Below are positions 11,930-23,691 of a stretch of DNA of 64,000 nt, in pieces. Position 1 is the first letter of the stretch. Every line of letters begins with the position of its first letter. This DNA is from Brassica napus (taxonomy: Eukaryota; Streptophyta; Magnoliopsida; Brassicales; Brassicaceae), in the NCBI RefSeq assembly GCF_020379485.1, contig NW_026014839.1:1-64000 (forward strand), given 5' to 3'. The position numbers were made by a program, and so were the translations under genes. The notes beneath the pieces are model-generated. The model ran no database searches and was not told where the DNA came from. It saw only the letters and a program-made list of their open reading frames with translations.

Positions 11930-12240
11930 TTTTCTGGCAATCTCCAGCTATATGGCCGACTTTTCCACAGCTGTAACATGTTCCCTGTTCTCGGCAAACT
12001 TGAGCTATATGGCTGACTTTTCCACAGCTCTAACATGTTCCTTGTTCTTGGCAATCTCAAGCTAGATGACCAAGTTTTTTTTTTTTTTTTACAGTAAAAA
12101 AAATAAAAAAAAATTAAAAAAAAAAGAGTTTTTTTACAGTTTTGACATTTTCCCTTTTATTGGCAATCTAGAGCTATATGATCACCACCAAGACACCAAT
12201 ACCTGTGATGACCCTTCATGCTACATTGACAACAATATAT
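11930..12240 (-). pseudogene. Dead fragment with tandem CCHC zinc knuckles
   Basis: Read on the minus strand, this contains CYSCGKVGHIAGDC, a perfect C-x2-C-x4-H-x4-C knuckle. Before it is a second unit whose second position is TAG (C*SCGKVSHIAQVC), and further upstream a degraded third unit ending GGDHIALDCQ. A poly-T/poly-A tract (about 12066-12130) separates the third unit from the others. Tandem knuckles of this kind occur in nucleic-acid-binding plant proteins. No start or intact frame exists, so this is a relic; its parent gene is unknown. Confidence 0.55.
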
Positions 12241-12539
12241 TTGGTTAAGCTTATACATGTATCATTTAAATCGAGTTTATAAACGTTTTAAAATGATATG
12301 TTATTTATCAGAGTACAAAAAACCTGAATATACATTAGTTCCTTTCTCCACTGTTTCTTCTTCCAAACATTCTTTTGTTTGTGGTGTGGAAGTAACATTT
12401 CAAGGTCCATAGTCACCATCTCCTATCAAGTTGCAAATGTCCGAACATTCCACTAAGCTACACACACACAAAGCAACAACAAGAGTACTCATGAACTCCT
12501 GACTCCTCTAGGTTAAAGATTCATGCTGAACAACAAACT
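12241..12539. other. Spacer, nothing recognised
   Basis: AT-rich sequence without a gene, repeat end or RNA that could be supported. Confidence 0.3.
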
Positions 12540-12848
12540 TTATTCACTTCTCTGCGTTTTTGGATTTGGGTCGTTGTATCCTCTGTTTCTTGCTGTCTTC
12601 ACCAGAAACATTTCCGGTACATTCGATAGCGTCTCACCATCTTGCGGAGGAGGAGGAAGAATCTCTGCAGAAGCTACGGACACTGAAGCCATAATCGTGG
12701 CTGCTATGGCCCCAAACGCCGCTGTGGATATACAAACTGTCGCTGCAGCCGATTTAGTCACCCAGCAGCTATGACACTGATATCTACTACTTCGGTTGTT
12801 CAATAGATTCAAACGGTAGAGAGAAGGATACAGAGTGTGTGTTATCAT
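12540..12848 (-). pseudogene. Possible relic of a small plastid-targeted protein
   Basis: The minus-strand frame gives SAAATVCISTAAFGAIAATIM, then SVSVASAEILPPPPQDGETL and LSNVPEMF, followed by unrelated sequence to a stop at 12540. The Ala-rich hydrophobic stretch ending in an A-x-A-like ASAE site resembles a lumen-targeting or transit segment. From memory this may correspond to the small gene just before HAC1 in Arabidopsis, but that was not verified. The reading frame after PEMF looks lost or unspliced, so a partial or broken gene is more likely than a complete one. Confidence 0.35.
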
Positions 12849-13653
12849 TACTTAACTGGTTCTTTTGATCTCATCAGATTCTCTGCGTCTTGTTTTCGCG
12901 ACAAGGTTAACCTAGTGGTTCTTGTTGAACACTCTATCTTGTTTAGACACTTGTCAATATCTGGTGGCTTGGAATTTAGAAACTTTTCAGACTTCCACGT
13001 ATGCCAGAATCTTATGCTTACATGACACAATCACACACAATTTAAAACAGTAGTAATTAACCATAAGACTAATTCAAGAACCAAATAACTATGATTGCAA
13101 CTTACAAATGTGATTACAGTTTCCTCAAAACAGAAAAGACAAAAAAGTGGAAGAGAATCAAAAGACAAACACTCTATCTCTATCTTACTTTTCTTGCAAG
13201 AAACAAGTTAACGTAACTGTATATGTTACACTATTGCCATTCCCAAATCAGAAATGGCAATTTTACAAGAATACAATATAAATTACTATAAATAGAAACA
13301 AGTGAGGGACGTGTGTGTGCGTGTGTATAGTATATAATCATAAGATCACCCAACCAAACCACATCAAATCTACTGACCTTGAGACTCGAGACGCTCTCAT
13401 CTTTGAAGAAGACTCGACTTTGCTCTTCTTCTTCTTCTTCTGCTTCTTCTGAAAATCAAGTCTCACTCTGGGCACATGTTAAATACAAACCTAAGCTAAA
13501 TGCATCATTAGTCTCTAACTGCCTTGTCTTAATCTTCTTCTTCAATAAGATAACGATCAAGTTGTTGGAGCTCTCAGTGAAAGGGGCAACATATCTTGTT
13601 ACCTTTGAGAGAAAGGAACTTTGATTTGATCTTTCCAAATGTACAAGTTTTGA
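12849..13653. other. Spacer and HAC1 3' untranslated region
   Basis: The part next to 13653 is probably the 3' untranslated region of HAC1 (minus strand). A short GT/GC-alternating tract lies at about 13310-13327. Nothing else was recognised. Confidence 0.4.
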
Positions 13654-16600
13654 TTACCCTGATCCTCCAGCGACTTCCGCAGCTCTCTGTCTCATCATTT
13701 CCATCACAGCTGCTCTTCGCCTTGAATCTGATTGCTGCTGTAATCTTCTCAGATGCTCCTTCAGGTCACTGAATGAAAGAGAGAGAGAGAGAGAGAATAT
13801 CACAACCATCATCAACACAAAATTCAAATGAACCAAAGTGGTTTGATGTATTTCATGGATCATCATAAAGTCGTTTACCTGCAACGAGGTACATGGCACT
13901 GAGATTCCTTGCAGGCCCGAGCGTGGAGTTGCAGAAGATACCACATTTTCTTGCATAGAACACAGCCTCCCGAAGCACGCACTTTGCACTGTATACCATG
14001 TCGGAATAGTCCCTTCACTTTCCGGCAATTTGGATACTGACAATTTGCAGAACGACATTGTGATGCATGTACCAGAAGTTCCAGCATTTTCCTCAGCTGC
14101 AAATTCAAAAAAGAAGAGAACATAAAACAAAGAATGTAACCAAGAGAGAAGCAACACCAGCTCTCAAAAGAAACAGTATTAATACCTGCAAGACTCGCAA
14201 CTGCCTTGCTTCTTTGTTCTGAGCATTTTGATCAGCTAGGGATGGATGATTAGTCAACTTGTGAGGATGATTAACTCCACCATCTCTACTGTAACAAGAG
14301 TTGCACACATCGTAGTCTGGACATACTTCACAGCGCCAGCCTTGACCAGTTTCAATGTCGAGGTGACACGCATTGCAGGTCGTGACAAACGCAGGAGCAG
14401 TTGGGTTATGCAGATGATAAAGGACCATCATTGATGAATGTTTTGCCCGCCTCAACGTGTCGTACTGATAATGGTTCCCTTGACAAAGACTCAGAAACGC
14501 TTGCCTTGTGTCGAAAAACTCGCTTTCTAGTATCTCATCTTTGTCCCTTGTATCTGCAGGAATATCTGTAATCTCAACCTGCAAATACAATCCCACTAAG
14601 ATTCATGAAACTGATCACAGACAAAAGGTTAAGGACGCTATCCTCAATAAGCAAATGCAACTCACAGGGTACAACGCATGCTTATCCCTGAAATTAGCAG
14701 GATGCCTTTCCCTGTCTTCACGCCGCTGTTCAGCTTCATAACACCTGAAAGGGAATCAGTAAGATTCTTATGTGCAATCATGGTTCTAAAACTTGTTCTA
14801 GGCAGTAACTTAATCCTACCCGAAACGATTTCTTCTTTAAAATCCAATTTATATGACTCAACTCGGTTTAAATCGGTTAAATAAGTCTAAATCTAATAAA
14901 TTAAGCAATAATGTTAGTACTCTAATTTCTTTTGTTTTCTATATCTAATCTGATAATTCATTATTCATCAAAATAATTTTCTAGGCCTAGTTGATATCCT
15001 CTACAAAGCGCCTAGTTAAGGCCTAGCGATTTCTTAACATTGTGTGCAATTCAACAATAAAAGTAAAGAGCAGAAGAGAAAGGGAATAGTTCTTACTTAT
15101 CACAAATCTGAAAGTATTTGCACTGACTGCAGAGCCAACGATTTCCAGATACCATCAACATACAGCAATGTGTGCAAGAAGGTTGCAGGTGGACCATGAT
15201 AAAGTCCTCCTTCATAGGGTGAATGGTCTCACCAAGCTGGGAACAAAGGTGAATATAATATTACCAAAACAATAACAAAAAGATAGTAAAACGCATAGAA
15301 AGTAAAGATTACTTTATGCATTAGCAGCAGATCCTTGGATGCATTCCCAGATAAATCAGTCTGCCCAGAAGCTTTTAGAGCCCTTTTTGTAATTGTTTTC
15401 TTTAGCATTCCTTTCTTATTCCCCTTTCTGCCATCTTCTTCTTGACTCATTTGGTATATAAGATCCTCTGCTGCACCTGGCCAGTAGTCACCATCGAAAT
15501 ACGGGAGCCTAGCTGCAGTAACCTTAGCTCTACATTCACCGGTTTGCATAAAGAAATGGTCATATAGATTTATAGTTTCTGCAACAATGCCTTCCTTTGA
15601 AGCTTTTTTCAACATTGCTAAGTACCTGCAATGAACAACATGAGCGTTTGGATTATGTAAATGACTTTTTTCATAGAAAAACTTTATGTTTATTCCAAAA
15701 AAGGTAACCGAACTAACCACTCTCGTAGTTTATCAGATTTTGGCGTCTTCTGTATTTCTGGATGGCAATATAAGATATAGTCCTCGCCCTTGAGAGGCGG
15801 ACAAGCCCATATGTAGCAGCTCGTGAAACCACGCAACTTGCAGTATTCTAGGTAACCGATCTAAACACATGATCAAATCATACCCTTAATCCTTCAAAAA
15901 AGAACACGGATATTAGCTAATGACTAATGTTTAAGAAGACCAGGACTTACCAGGATTTCGTGGTAAACGAAAGTGCGCAGGGCCTCTCCGTAATAAGATC
16001 TAACCTCGGGTCTAAAGTACTTTACAGAATCCAAATAAGAGAGATAAACTCGGCGTTGATTAGGAAATGCGCATTCAGAACCAAACTCTTGGACGTACAT
16101 CCCAAATAAGCAAACTTCTACACCTTCAATCTTTTGGAACAACAGAACCACCTGGCAAAATAAAATGATGTGTGAGAATGGATACTTCAAGAAAGAAATG
16201 CATAAATTCACGATGAGCCTTGATCATTCTTTACCTTGGACTTGTATGCAAACTCTGTTGGGTAACTATCTTCCCGAAAAATTTCAAGAAACCGAGGTTT
16301 GACTTCCAGCTTCTTGTCAACAGATGAAACAACTCTAATCACAAGGGACTCGGCAGTAGGCACCTCATCAAAACTTTTTCCTTGAGCCCTGGCTCTCTCT
16401 GTTCTTTCCTGCTTCAGCTTCTTAAACAGCCGCTGCTCAATATGGTCACTGAGAATTGTTCTCGGAAGGTCTTTCGCTCCAAGAACAGCACTCTGAGGTA
16501 AAGGCTTCCTCTTACTTTGTTCCACTTCTGCTATATAGCAATAAGGGCAGGTATACTCAGCTTGCCCTCCGTCATTCCTTCTCCCATTAAACAAAGCACA

Positions 16601-19600
16601 GATCTGATGCTGCCAGGCCTCACATTTATCACATTGGACCCACTGCAAAGGTAGAAACAGATTACAGAATGTACTGAAAATCAGGAGACAAACACAAAAA
16701 GAGTGGATAGTCGTTTACCCATTCTTCGGTCTCTTCATCATTTTTCTTTTTCTCGAGTCTTGCCTTAGGTATGGGCGTCCCCTCAGCGAGTATAGTGTCC
16801 CCACGGGATTCATTATAACATGGAATACAAAAGTAGTGACGAGTGTCACCAGCTCCTACGGTGTAATACATAGCATTTCTCTTGATGCGGGCACCACAAG
16901 GGGTACAATATATAGGTGGCGGCTCAAAGGTAAGCTTCTCCACTGCACATAGTTGACATGAGTTCTCACTCATTGAATGCTCCATAGCCTGATTCTTTTC
17001 TGCTTTGGCTTTACTCTGCAAGCACATAAAGAACAGATTCATCATTAATCAAATATCTTTTTAAGATAGATATGGACAAAAGTGCTAAACGGAATAGCTA
17101 AATCCAAACCTGGCCAACCCACTGACGGAGACCACGGATATGTTCTCTCACTTGCTCAGGGGTGAACAATTCAGTTAATGAAACACCCTTTATCTCTGCT
17201 TTTCCAGATTTTGGTGGAGGTTTAGACTCTACCAGACTTTCTTCCTTCAGTGACTCAGATACTTTCTCCATTTTGCACTTCTCTTGCCGAGGTGAGGCAT
17301 CGGGCAAATCTTGTTTAACAGGTTCAATGACTGGTCTTTGCTTGGGAATATTTTCAGCAATTCCACTTTTTCTCTCTTTAAAACCGGGTCGTGCCTGTAC
17401 AGAACCTTCACAAACCTCAGCTTTCACTTCAAAATACTTTGAAGATGCACGTACATCACTGTGCCTATGATCTTTCCTTTCAGCATGCTGAGATGATGAT
17501 TGTGCTTCTGTTACGGAGATAACAGAGCTTTTACAACTTTCCGTCTCAACTTCGACGGGTTGAGAAGACTGCTCCACCTTCAACCGTTTCAAAGAAGGTT
17601 GCAAATGATTTGAAATATCAGCACTAGGCGAAGCACAAGAGAGTGCTCCAGCAGAGGTCTGTACTGCATCATTGGATATTCCACCTCCATTTACTGACTT
17701 CGCAGCACCGCTTTCGGTTTTTAAACGAGCTAGGGACCGAGCATTTGCCTGTTGCTGTAAGAAGGCCTTCACAGGAATACACACAGGGCAGTTGGATTCC
17801 TTACAACTTCGATGGTGATTAATCAGTGTCTTCGTGGGGCGGCAACGAGGATATGAACACTGAGGTGCAGCGCAACTGTCCATGTGCTTCCAGAGCTTCT
17901 GAACCGTAACGCAATTCCGCTCGGGACACTTCCCTTCAGGGGCTTTGCAGTTGCGAGCATGGCGTAGGAACAGGAGCCATTTCTGTTGGTTTCTAAATCT
18001 CGGATCTTGGTTTTCGTTTCCATATCTACAAGTGGTACCAACAGGATTCTGAGGAGTGGGAGATTCTGATGTAGTGGAGATGTGACTTTGACCTATAATA
18101 GACCCTCCAGACGTATTATTGGGCTGAGCTTCATCCGTTCCTGACATTCTTTGACGGAAATCATCTTGAATGTGCCGTTCGTTCGACATACTATTAGACA
18201 TTTGAGTATGTTCTTGTGACTGAGATTGCCAGTGACCTTGCAGACCGGATTCTGATTTCACTCCAACAGAAAGGTTGTTAAAACTGTTAATAGAGTCGGA
18301 AGCCATACCCTGCGGGTGCAACATCTGCTGTATCTGTTGGCTATTTTGGGGAACTGGTGTGCAAATATCACTCTGACTTGTGGCAGGGAGAATCTGAGAA
18401 CCTGCATGACGGTCATCTGCGTTGTTCTGGTATTGATTTTGAAACTGAGAAAGCTGGAACTGCTCATGAGTTTGGGAGTGGATAGAATTGCTAGGGTTCT
18501 CAATTCCAGGTTCATGTTTAACGTGTGTAACCATGTCAGAGGCCACATGGTTTTGCCCAAAAGCATCTTGACTCATAAATCTCTGCTGCTGCTGGCTCTG
18601 CTGCTGCTTCAATTGCCGTTGCTGTAGAAACTGCTGCTGATGTTGTTGAATTTGATTAGGTTGTTGCTGAAACCGATTAGGCTGTTGCTGAAATTGCTGC
18701 TGTTGATGTGACTGCAAAAGTGTACAGAAATGAATTACAATCCAATATTCTCAGATTGACAAAGTGACTTTAGTGCACTTTTTGCAAATGAATGTGAACT
18801 TTGATCAGTCCTTACCAGAGAAGAGCTATTTCCAGACATAGACTGAAAACTTGCCGTATTGGTATTCTGAGTATCTGTCAACGTCCCAACAGATGTTGCA
18901 GCACCATACAAATTTCCAGAATGAAAAGGGTCAACGTTATTTGTGCCATATCCTTCACCTGAAAGAGTAAATAACATAAAATTAAGCTTTCGGATGGACA
19001 CACACCCAAAAGGAGTTACAGTGCATATGAAACTAGACAAGCAGAAAAAGGGAGAGGGAATAAATATTTACCCTGCATTCCTGAACGCTGAAGGGTATCA
19101 ACACTTTTTGCATTCATCCCAACACCACCGTTTATGGAGCTGTTAGACACATTAGACATTTTTTGCTGCATCCCAGGTCTAAGGCCAACACTCATTTGAC
19201 TCCCAAGATTATGCAAGATACGACTATTTTGGCCACCCATATCCTGCCTCGGTTGTTGTTGCTGCTGCTGATAAGGCTGAGGAACCATCATGGGAGCAGC
19301 AGAAAATCCAACACTATTGTTGGAATTGGAAGCTTCAACATTCAAGTAAGACTGGGTATTGCTATTAATACTGTTGTTGACAAATCCAGGGGTAGGCATC
19401 ATCTGGCCAGTATTTCTTTGCGAGCTCATTGATGCAATGTTCCCTCCAGAACCAAGACCAAAGTTACTCGATGAATGCTGGTATCCATTAGACATGTTAC
19501 CTGCAACACAACAAGTAAAGGTGTTCAGAGTAACTATGAAAACATTCCGGATATTTTATATAAGTTGTCATGAAAGAACCTCCGAGCATGCCACCAGGAT

Positions 19601-20327
19601 TTAGCATGTTTGCAGTGTTCATAGCAGTAGTTGTGATGTTATTACTTCCATCCATTGCAGCATCAACAGAGGACGTCATCATCATATTTGGATTCCCACC
19701 ACTATGTTGTAACCCTGGAGTGGGTATCATTGTTCCAACCGAAGAAGGATTAGCATGTCGCTGCTGATTGTAGTTATTCATATGCCTACCTTTGATTAGA
19801 CTTGCCAGCCGAGATTCAAGGGTCGACTGATTTAAGTAATCTTCCTGTAGAAAGTGGTACACATTAGGAAAAAAAAAAGTGCTCAAATCTTAGGAAAAAA
19901 ATCTGTTAAAAATACATGAATCTTTTTAAAAATTACCTTTGAGTTAGCAATTTTAAACAGCCCTTCCTCTAAGCGTCTAGCAACATCCATGTACTTTGCC
20001 TTTGATGCATCATCAGCTGGAGATGGTTGTTTTTGCTGTAAGATGCTGAAACTGGAAAAAAAAACATAGCCAAATAGGAAGAAATCAATAAGACAAAGAC
20101 TGCAATCCAAAAAGAAACTTTAAAGTGAATTAAACACATGTGCAAGCTTACATCTTGATTCGCATGCCTTGCCGAAGTCTCAAGAGGTCATTGTCATTAC
20201 GTGAAGGTCCTAAACCAGGAGCACCACCACCACCGTTGACTAAATTCTGCATTTGGGAGTTACCATTCTGCTGAGACATGTTCCCTTGGTTCGAAACCTG
20301 TCCTGACAAGTGCGCCTGAACATTCAT
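13654..20327 (-). CDS. HAC1: HAC1-type histone acetyltransferase (p300/CBP family)
   Basis: This nuclear coactivator acetylates histones from acetyl-CoA. It has about 16 exons. The start is ATG at 20327 ([20 protein letters not shown]) and the stop is at 13654-13656 after AAEVAGGSG. In order: a Gln/Asn/Ser-rich N-terminus with poly-Q runs (about 18600-18715); a TAZ-type zinc domain ([22 protein letters not shown] to [12 protein letters not shown], about 17745-17985); the [17 protein letters not shown] motif (about 17130-17190); a PHD-like cysteine cluster ([29 protein letters not shown]); the CBP-type catalytic domain ([15 protein letters not shown] to [18 protein letters not shown], about 15450-16480); two ZZ zinc fingers (about 14250-15180); and a C-terminal TAZ domain ([29 protein letters not shown]). 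No frameshift was seen, unlike the two genes to its left. Its position next to the AVP2-like and USP-kinase genes matches Arabidopsis At1g79000. Confidence 0.95.
14770..15045. repeat. AGGCCTA-family repeat in a HAC1 intron
   Basis: This non-coding AT-rich block lies in the intron between the two ZZ-finger exons. It ends CTAGTTAAGGCCTAGCGATTTCTTAACATTG, paralleling the block in the kinase intron at 6240-6640. No effect on HAC1 coding is apparent. Confidence 0.35.
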
Positions 20328-21339
20328 TGGGTTAACTTTTTAAGTCTTCTTCTTCTTCTTCGCCTTGTTCTAGTTCTTCTCGTAACTAACACTAACAACC
20401 ACCGCATAACTCTCCTCCTCTCCTCCACAAGTCACAACATCCAAATTTCATCTCCTGAATCAGCTCTTCAGAAAAGTCCGAACTGAAACTGATTCAATTT
20501 GATCTCAAAAGTATCAGCAAGCAATTAAACCCCAAACTAATCGAGTAAATGTCGAATTTGCACTAAAAGCCCTAAAACTGCAAACCCTAACCTTTGAATT
20601 GATACACAAAAGGAGCAATCCTTCGCAAGTAAGAGCAGAATCGAACACCGATCGCTTGCTACTAGGTTCACGACGATGCGACACGTGGAACTCAATCAAA
20701 GCGAGGATCAAGCTGTATACGAATGGAAAAAGAATTGAAGACAGTTGTTCACGAATCGGAGGATTTTTCTGGGTTCAAAGTTCGTCGAATTAGGGATTTT
20801 ATTTTTTTTGTAGGACTAGCTTCCATTTGGGGATTTTGATTTTTTTTTTCTTACTAAAATAGTAACAAAAAGGACACATTTAAATATTAATTTTGATGTC
20901 TGAAATGCGATAATTGGCGCAACAAAAAGGCGCAAAAAATGAAAAACTCGCGCCGCAAAATGTTTTATCGGAGAGATCAGGTTCAACTAACTACCAATAT
21001 GTATGTTCCTGTCCGTCCGATCAAAACCTTTCTTAATTTGCAACTTCACCCTTGTAATTATCTCTTTGAACAAAACATCCTAATTCTTCCAAACCTGAAA
21101 AATAAACACTTAAACCAGAATTTATGAACCGATTACACTGTACAAATCACTGTTCAAAAAAAAATTGCAAACCATTAAAATTAAATGTTTTAGACGAATT
21201 ATTTAAAATTTAAATTTAAATGAACCATTGATTTATTTTATACTTCATATGTTTCAGAAAGATGTATGTTGTAAGATTTTCACACTTATTAAAAAAAAAA
21301 CATATCAGATTTTAGTTAACAGTGCATTATTTTCATAGC
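20328..21339. promoter_or_regulatory. HAC1 5' untranslated region and promoter region
   Basis: The first part (20328 to about 20800) is rich in CTT/TCT repeats and short upstream frames on the minus strand, typical of a plant leader, and is probably the HAC1 5' untranslated region. Beyond 20830 the DNA is AT-rich with no gene. The exact transcription start cannot be read from sequence alone. Confidence 0.45.
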
Positions 21340-22095
21340 AGACCAGATCTTTCTGCAACTGTCTCTTCCAGTCCTTGTTCCTTCAGCAGCTTAACTAGTT
21401 TCATAGTAATAGGCAATAGTCATTCGAGAATGAGGTGGAGAGAAAGCACTGAAAGACAATATTTTGGCTTGTAAACTCAAATCAGCATCGATGTAGTGCG
21501 CAGTCAAGCTGAGATAACCTTAAATGGTAATAGCCCTCCAAAAATTTGTTGTCAAACAAACCCTACTAGAAAAATCATTTAAGATTTTCCTAAATTTTTG
21601 TTTTTTATTCTCATAAATTTTCAACACATCATAACTGTTGTGATTCTACTCCAATACTGAATAGTAGAATTAGCATAAGAAAAAAATCAATCCAATCCTT
21701 TTATACTCTACAAACTTATATGGAAGATCATATTTTATAATGGCCATTGTTATCATCTCACGAAACATCATCATATCAACCTTTTGAGAAGTTCTATGTG
21801 TTCCAGCAGATTTTAGACAAACCTTCATGTGGCAAATCAAACTTGAAGTTCCATTTCGACTAAGATTTAAGCAGTAAATCTTTTTACAAAGGTTACATCT
21901 GATATTGGTTTTACCATCAGGTAGTTTTCCTCCAATTATAATGAACTTTTTCCAGCATCTAGATACTACGACTAGACTGAAATCGTTTTGGTTGTGTACC
22001 TTTGTTAGTCTCTGAAATTTCTATACTTCATGATCCTCTATATCTTCATCCATCACATCATTTTGACCATCATCATTCAAATCCATAGCTTCCAT
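21340..22095 (-). pseudogene. hAT-type transposase fragment (BED finger plus start of core)
   Basis: The minus strand shows CWKKFIIIGGKLPDGKTN followed by CNLCKK ... HMKVC, a zf-BED finger. Then comes QKVDMMMFREMITMAIIKYDLPYKFVEYKRI, the conserved lead-in of plant hAT transposases. After a frame break there is RVCLTTNFWRAITI*GYLSLTAHYIDADLSLQ and KILSFSAFSPPHS, part of the catalytic core. At least one internal stop and one frameshift make it non-functional, and the C-terminal dimerisation region is absent. Confidence 0.8.
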
Positions 22096-23691
22096 CTTCT
22101 GAAACAACAAAATATTTAAATGGGAAAGAAACAATCATCATAATATATAAACAAGTTTTGACCAGTACTAGGTTTATATCAAAGATAAATAATACCTTAA
22201 GTCTGAAGATCAAACTGAGGCATGTAGCAAGTGAAGGAAATCTGTAAAGGATATATACAAGATATATCCATGAAAACAAGATACATCATACAAACAATGG
22301 AAACAAGATACGTGTGTCATTAACATACGTGTGTCATTTGTCACTTTCTTTATATAATGATGCTTTTAAAACTATGTAAAACAAGCACTACAAGATTAAT
22401 GAAACATAAACACACAAAGCCCACAACCCATAACGAGACTGACTTAAGTTAAGAGACTAACAATTATGGTATGAAAGTTTACAAGCACTACAAGATTAAT
22501 GAAACTGAACTATGACAAACACAAAGAACCCTTACGTTTATAAGATAGACATATACACTAATAGACTACTCAGTTTATAAGCACAAAATTCTTTAATCAG
22601 AGAGACCTCATGAGTTATGACTACTCAGTGTCATTGTTTCATTGCTTCACTCACGACCATCAATAATCTTAAGCCATGGAAATGAGATTCATCATCATCA
22701 ATAATTAAACACAGAATCCTAACTTTACTACAAAGAAAGATGAAACCCAAAAACATGAACACACAAAACCCACAACCCATAACGAGGTGGATGACGAGTT
22801 AAACCCACATAACCCGAGATCGAAGTTAAAACTTGAGAATCATACCTGAAATCGTGAGGAAAAGAAGAAGTCAGACGTAGAGAAATGGAGACAGAGCTAA
22901 ACCTCCTTGTAAGTAGATGACACATTTACCAGGAACGAAAACCTTCAATCAAAAAGGAGATTCAGTTTAAAGGGTTTCGGTAAACCTTCAATCGAAAACA
23001 AAGGAATGGTTCGAAAGTTACCTTGATTTATCTATCTAAGGAGAAGATGTAAGGAAAAACTTGTGGGTAAGAAAATATAGGAATGAAGAAGAAAAATTTG
23101 GGAGGGAAGAAGAGAATCGCAGAAGAGAATCGCAGAAGAGAAAATCGTGACTAAATTTTTTTCAAATTGTCTAAATCTTAATAATAAAATGTTTTGGGCC
23201 AACCCAACATCCATTTGGTTTGGACCAGTTAGCCCATGAGTAAAGTTGGTCTTTAACCCAATTAGACCATAAGTTATTTGGGTATGACCATCACCAACCC
23301 ATGTGTTGTTTGGAATGGTTTAATCCATAGTTGGCCCAACCAATTGTCAGTTCTAGCGATTGATGAGGAAAAGAAAAACTGAAATCTTCGAAACAAAGAA
23401 CCCTCAAAATAAAATTTAATTTCACCCCAAATTTGAGATATTATTACAATTTTATCCTGAATTTAAGATTCATTGTAGTTCATGGCACAGTGGCCATTGT
23501 TTTTTTGAACCGGTGATAGAATCGGTTTATGATTTAAACCGAATTGTTCCCTTTCAACGGATACAAACAGAAAATAACTACCGAGTTACAGAAAATACAC
23601 TTATATGAGAAGTCTTTACAAAGAAAGATTGTTAAATAGACTAGTGAACAATGATCTTTAGTCTTCTACATGAAGACTTTATATGTTCACA
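22096..23691. repeat. Repeat-rich spacer downstream of HAC1
   Basis: Short direct repeats occur: ACAAGCACTACAAGATTAATG at about 22380 and 22480, and CCCACAACCCATAACGAG at about 22418 and 22768. The 23080-23160 stretch has three GAGAATCGCAGAA-like units. These may be the outer part of the hAT element whose transposase lies beside them. From about 23480 to 23647 the sequence matches the duplicated 3' flank of the Enhancer-of-polycomb-like gene (see 30110-30433). Confidence 0.45.

Noticed and set aside
17823..18627. Several 70-100 codon frames on both strands within the large HAC1 exon
   Set aside because: They are shadows of the Gln-rich HAC1 coding frame, which has domain support.
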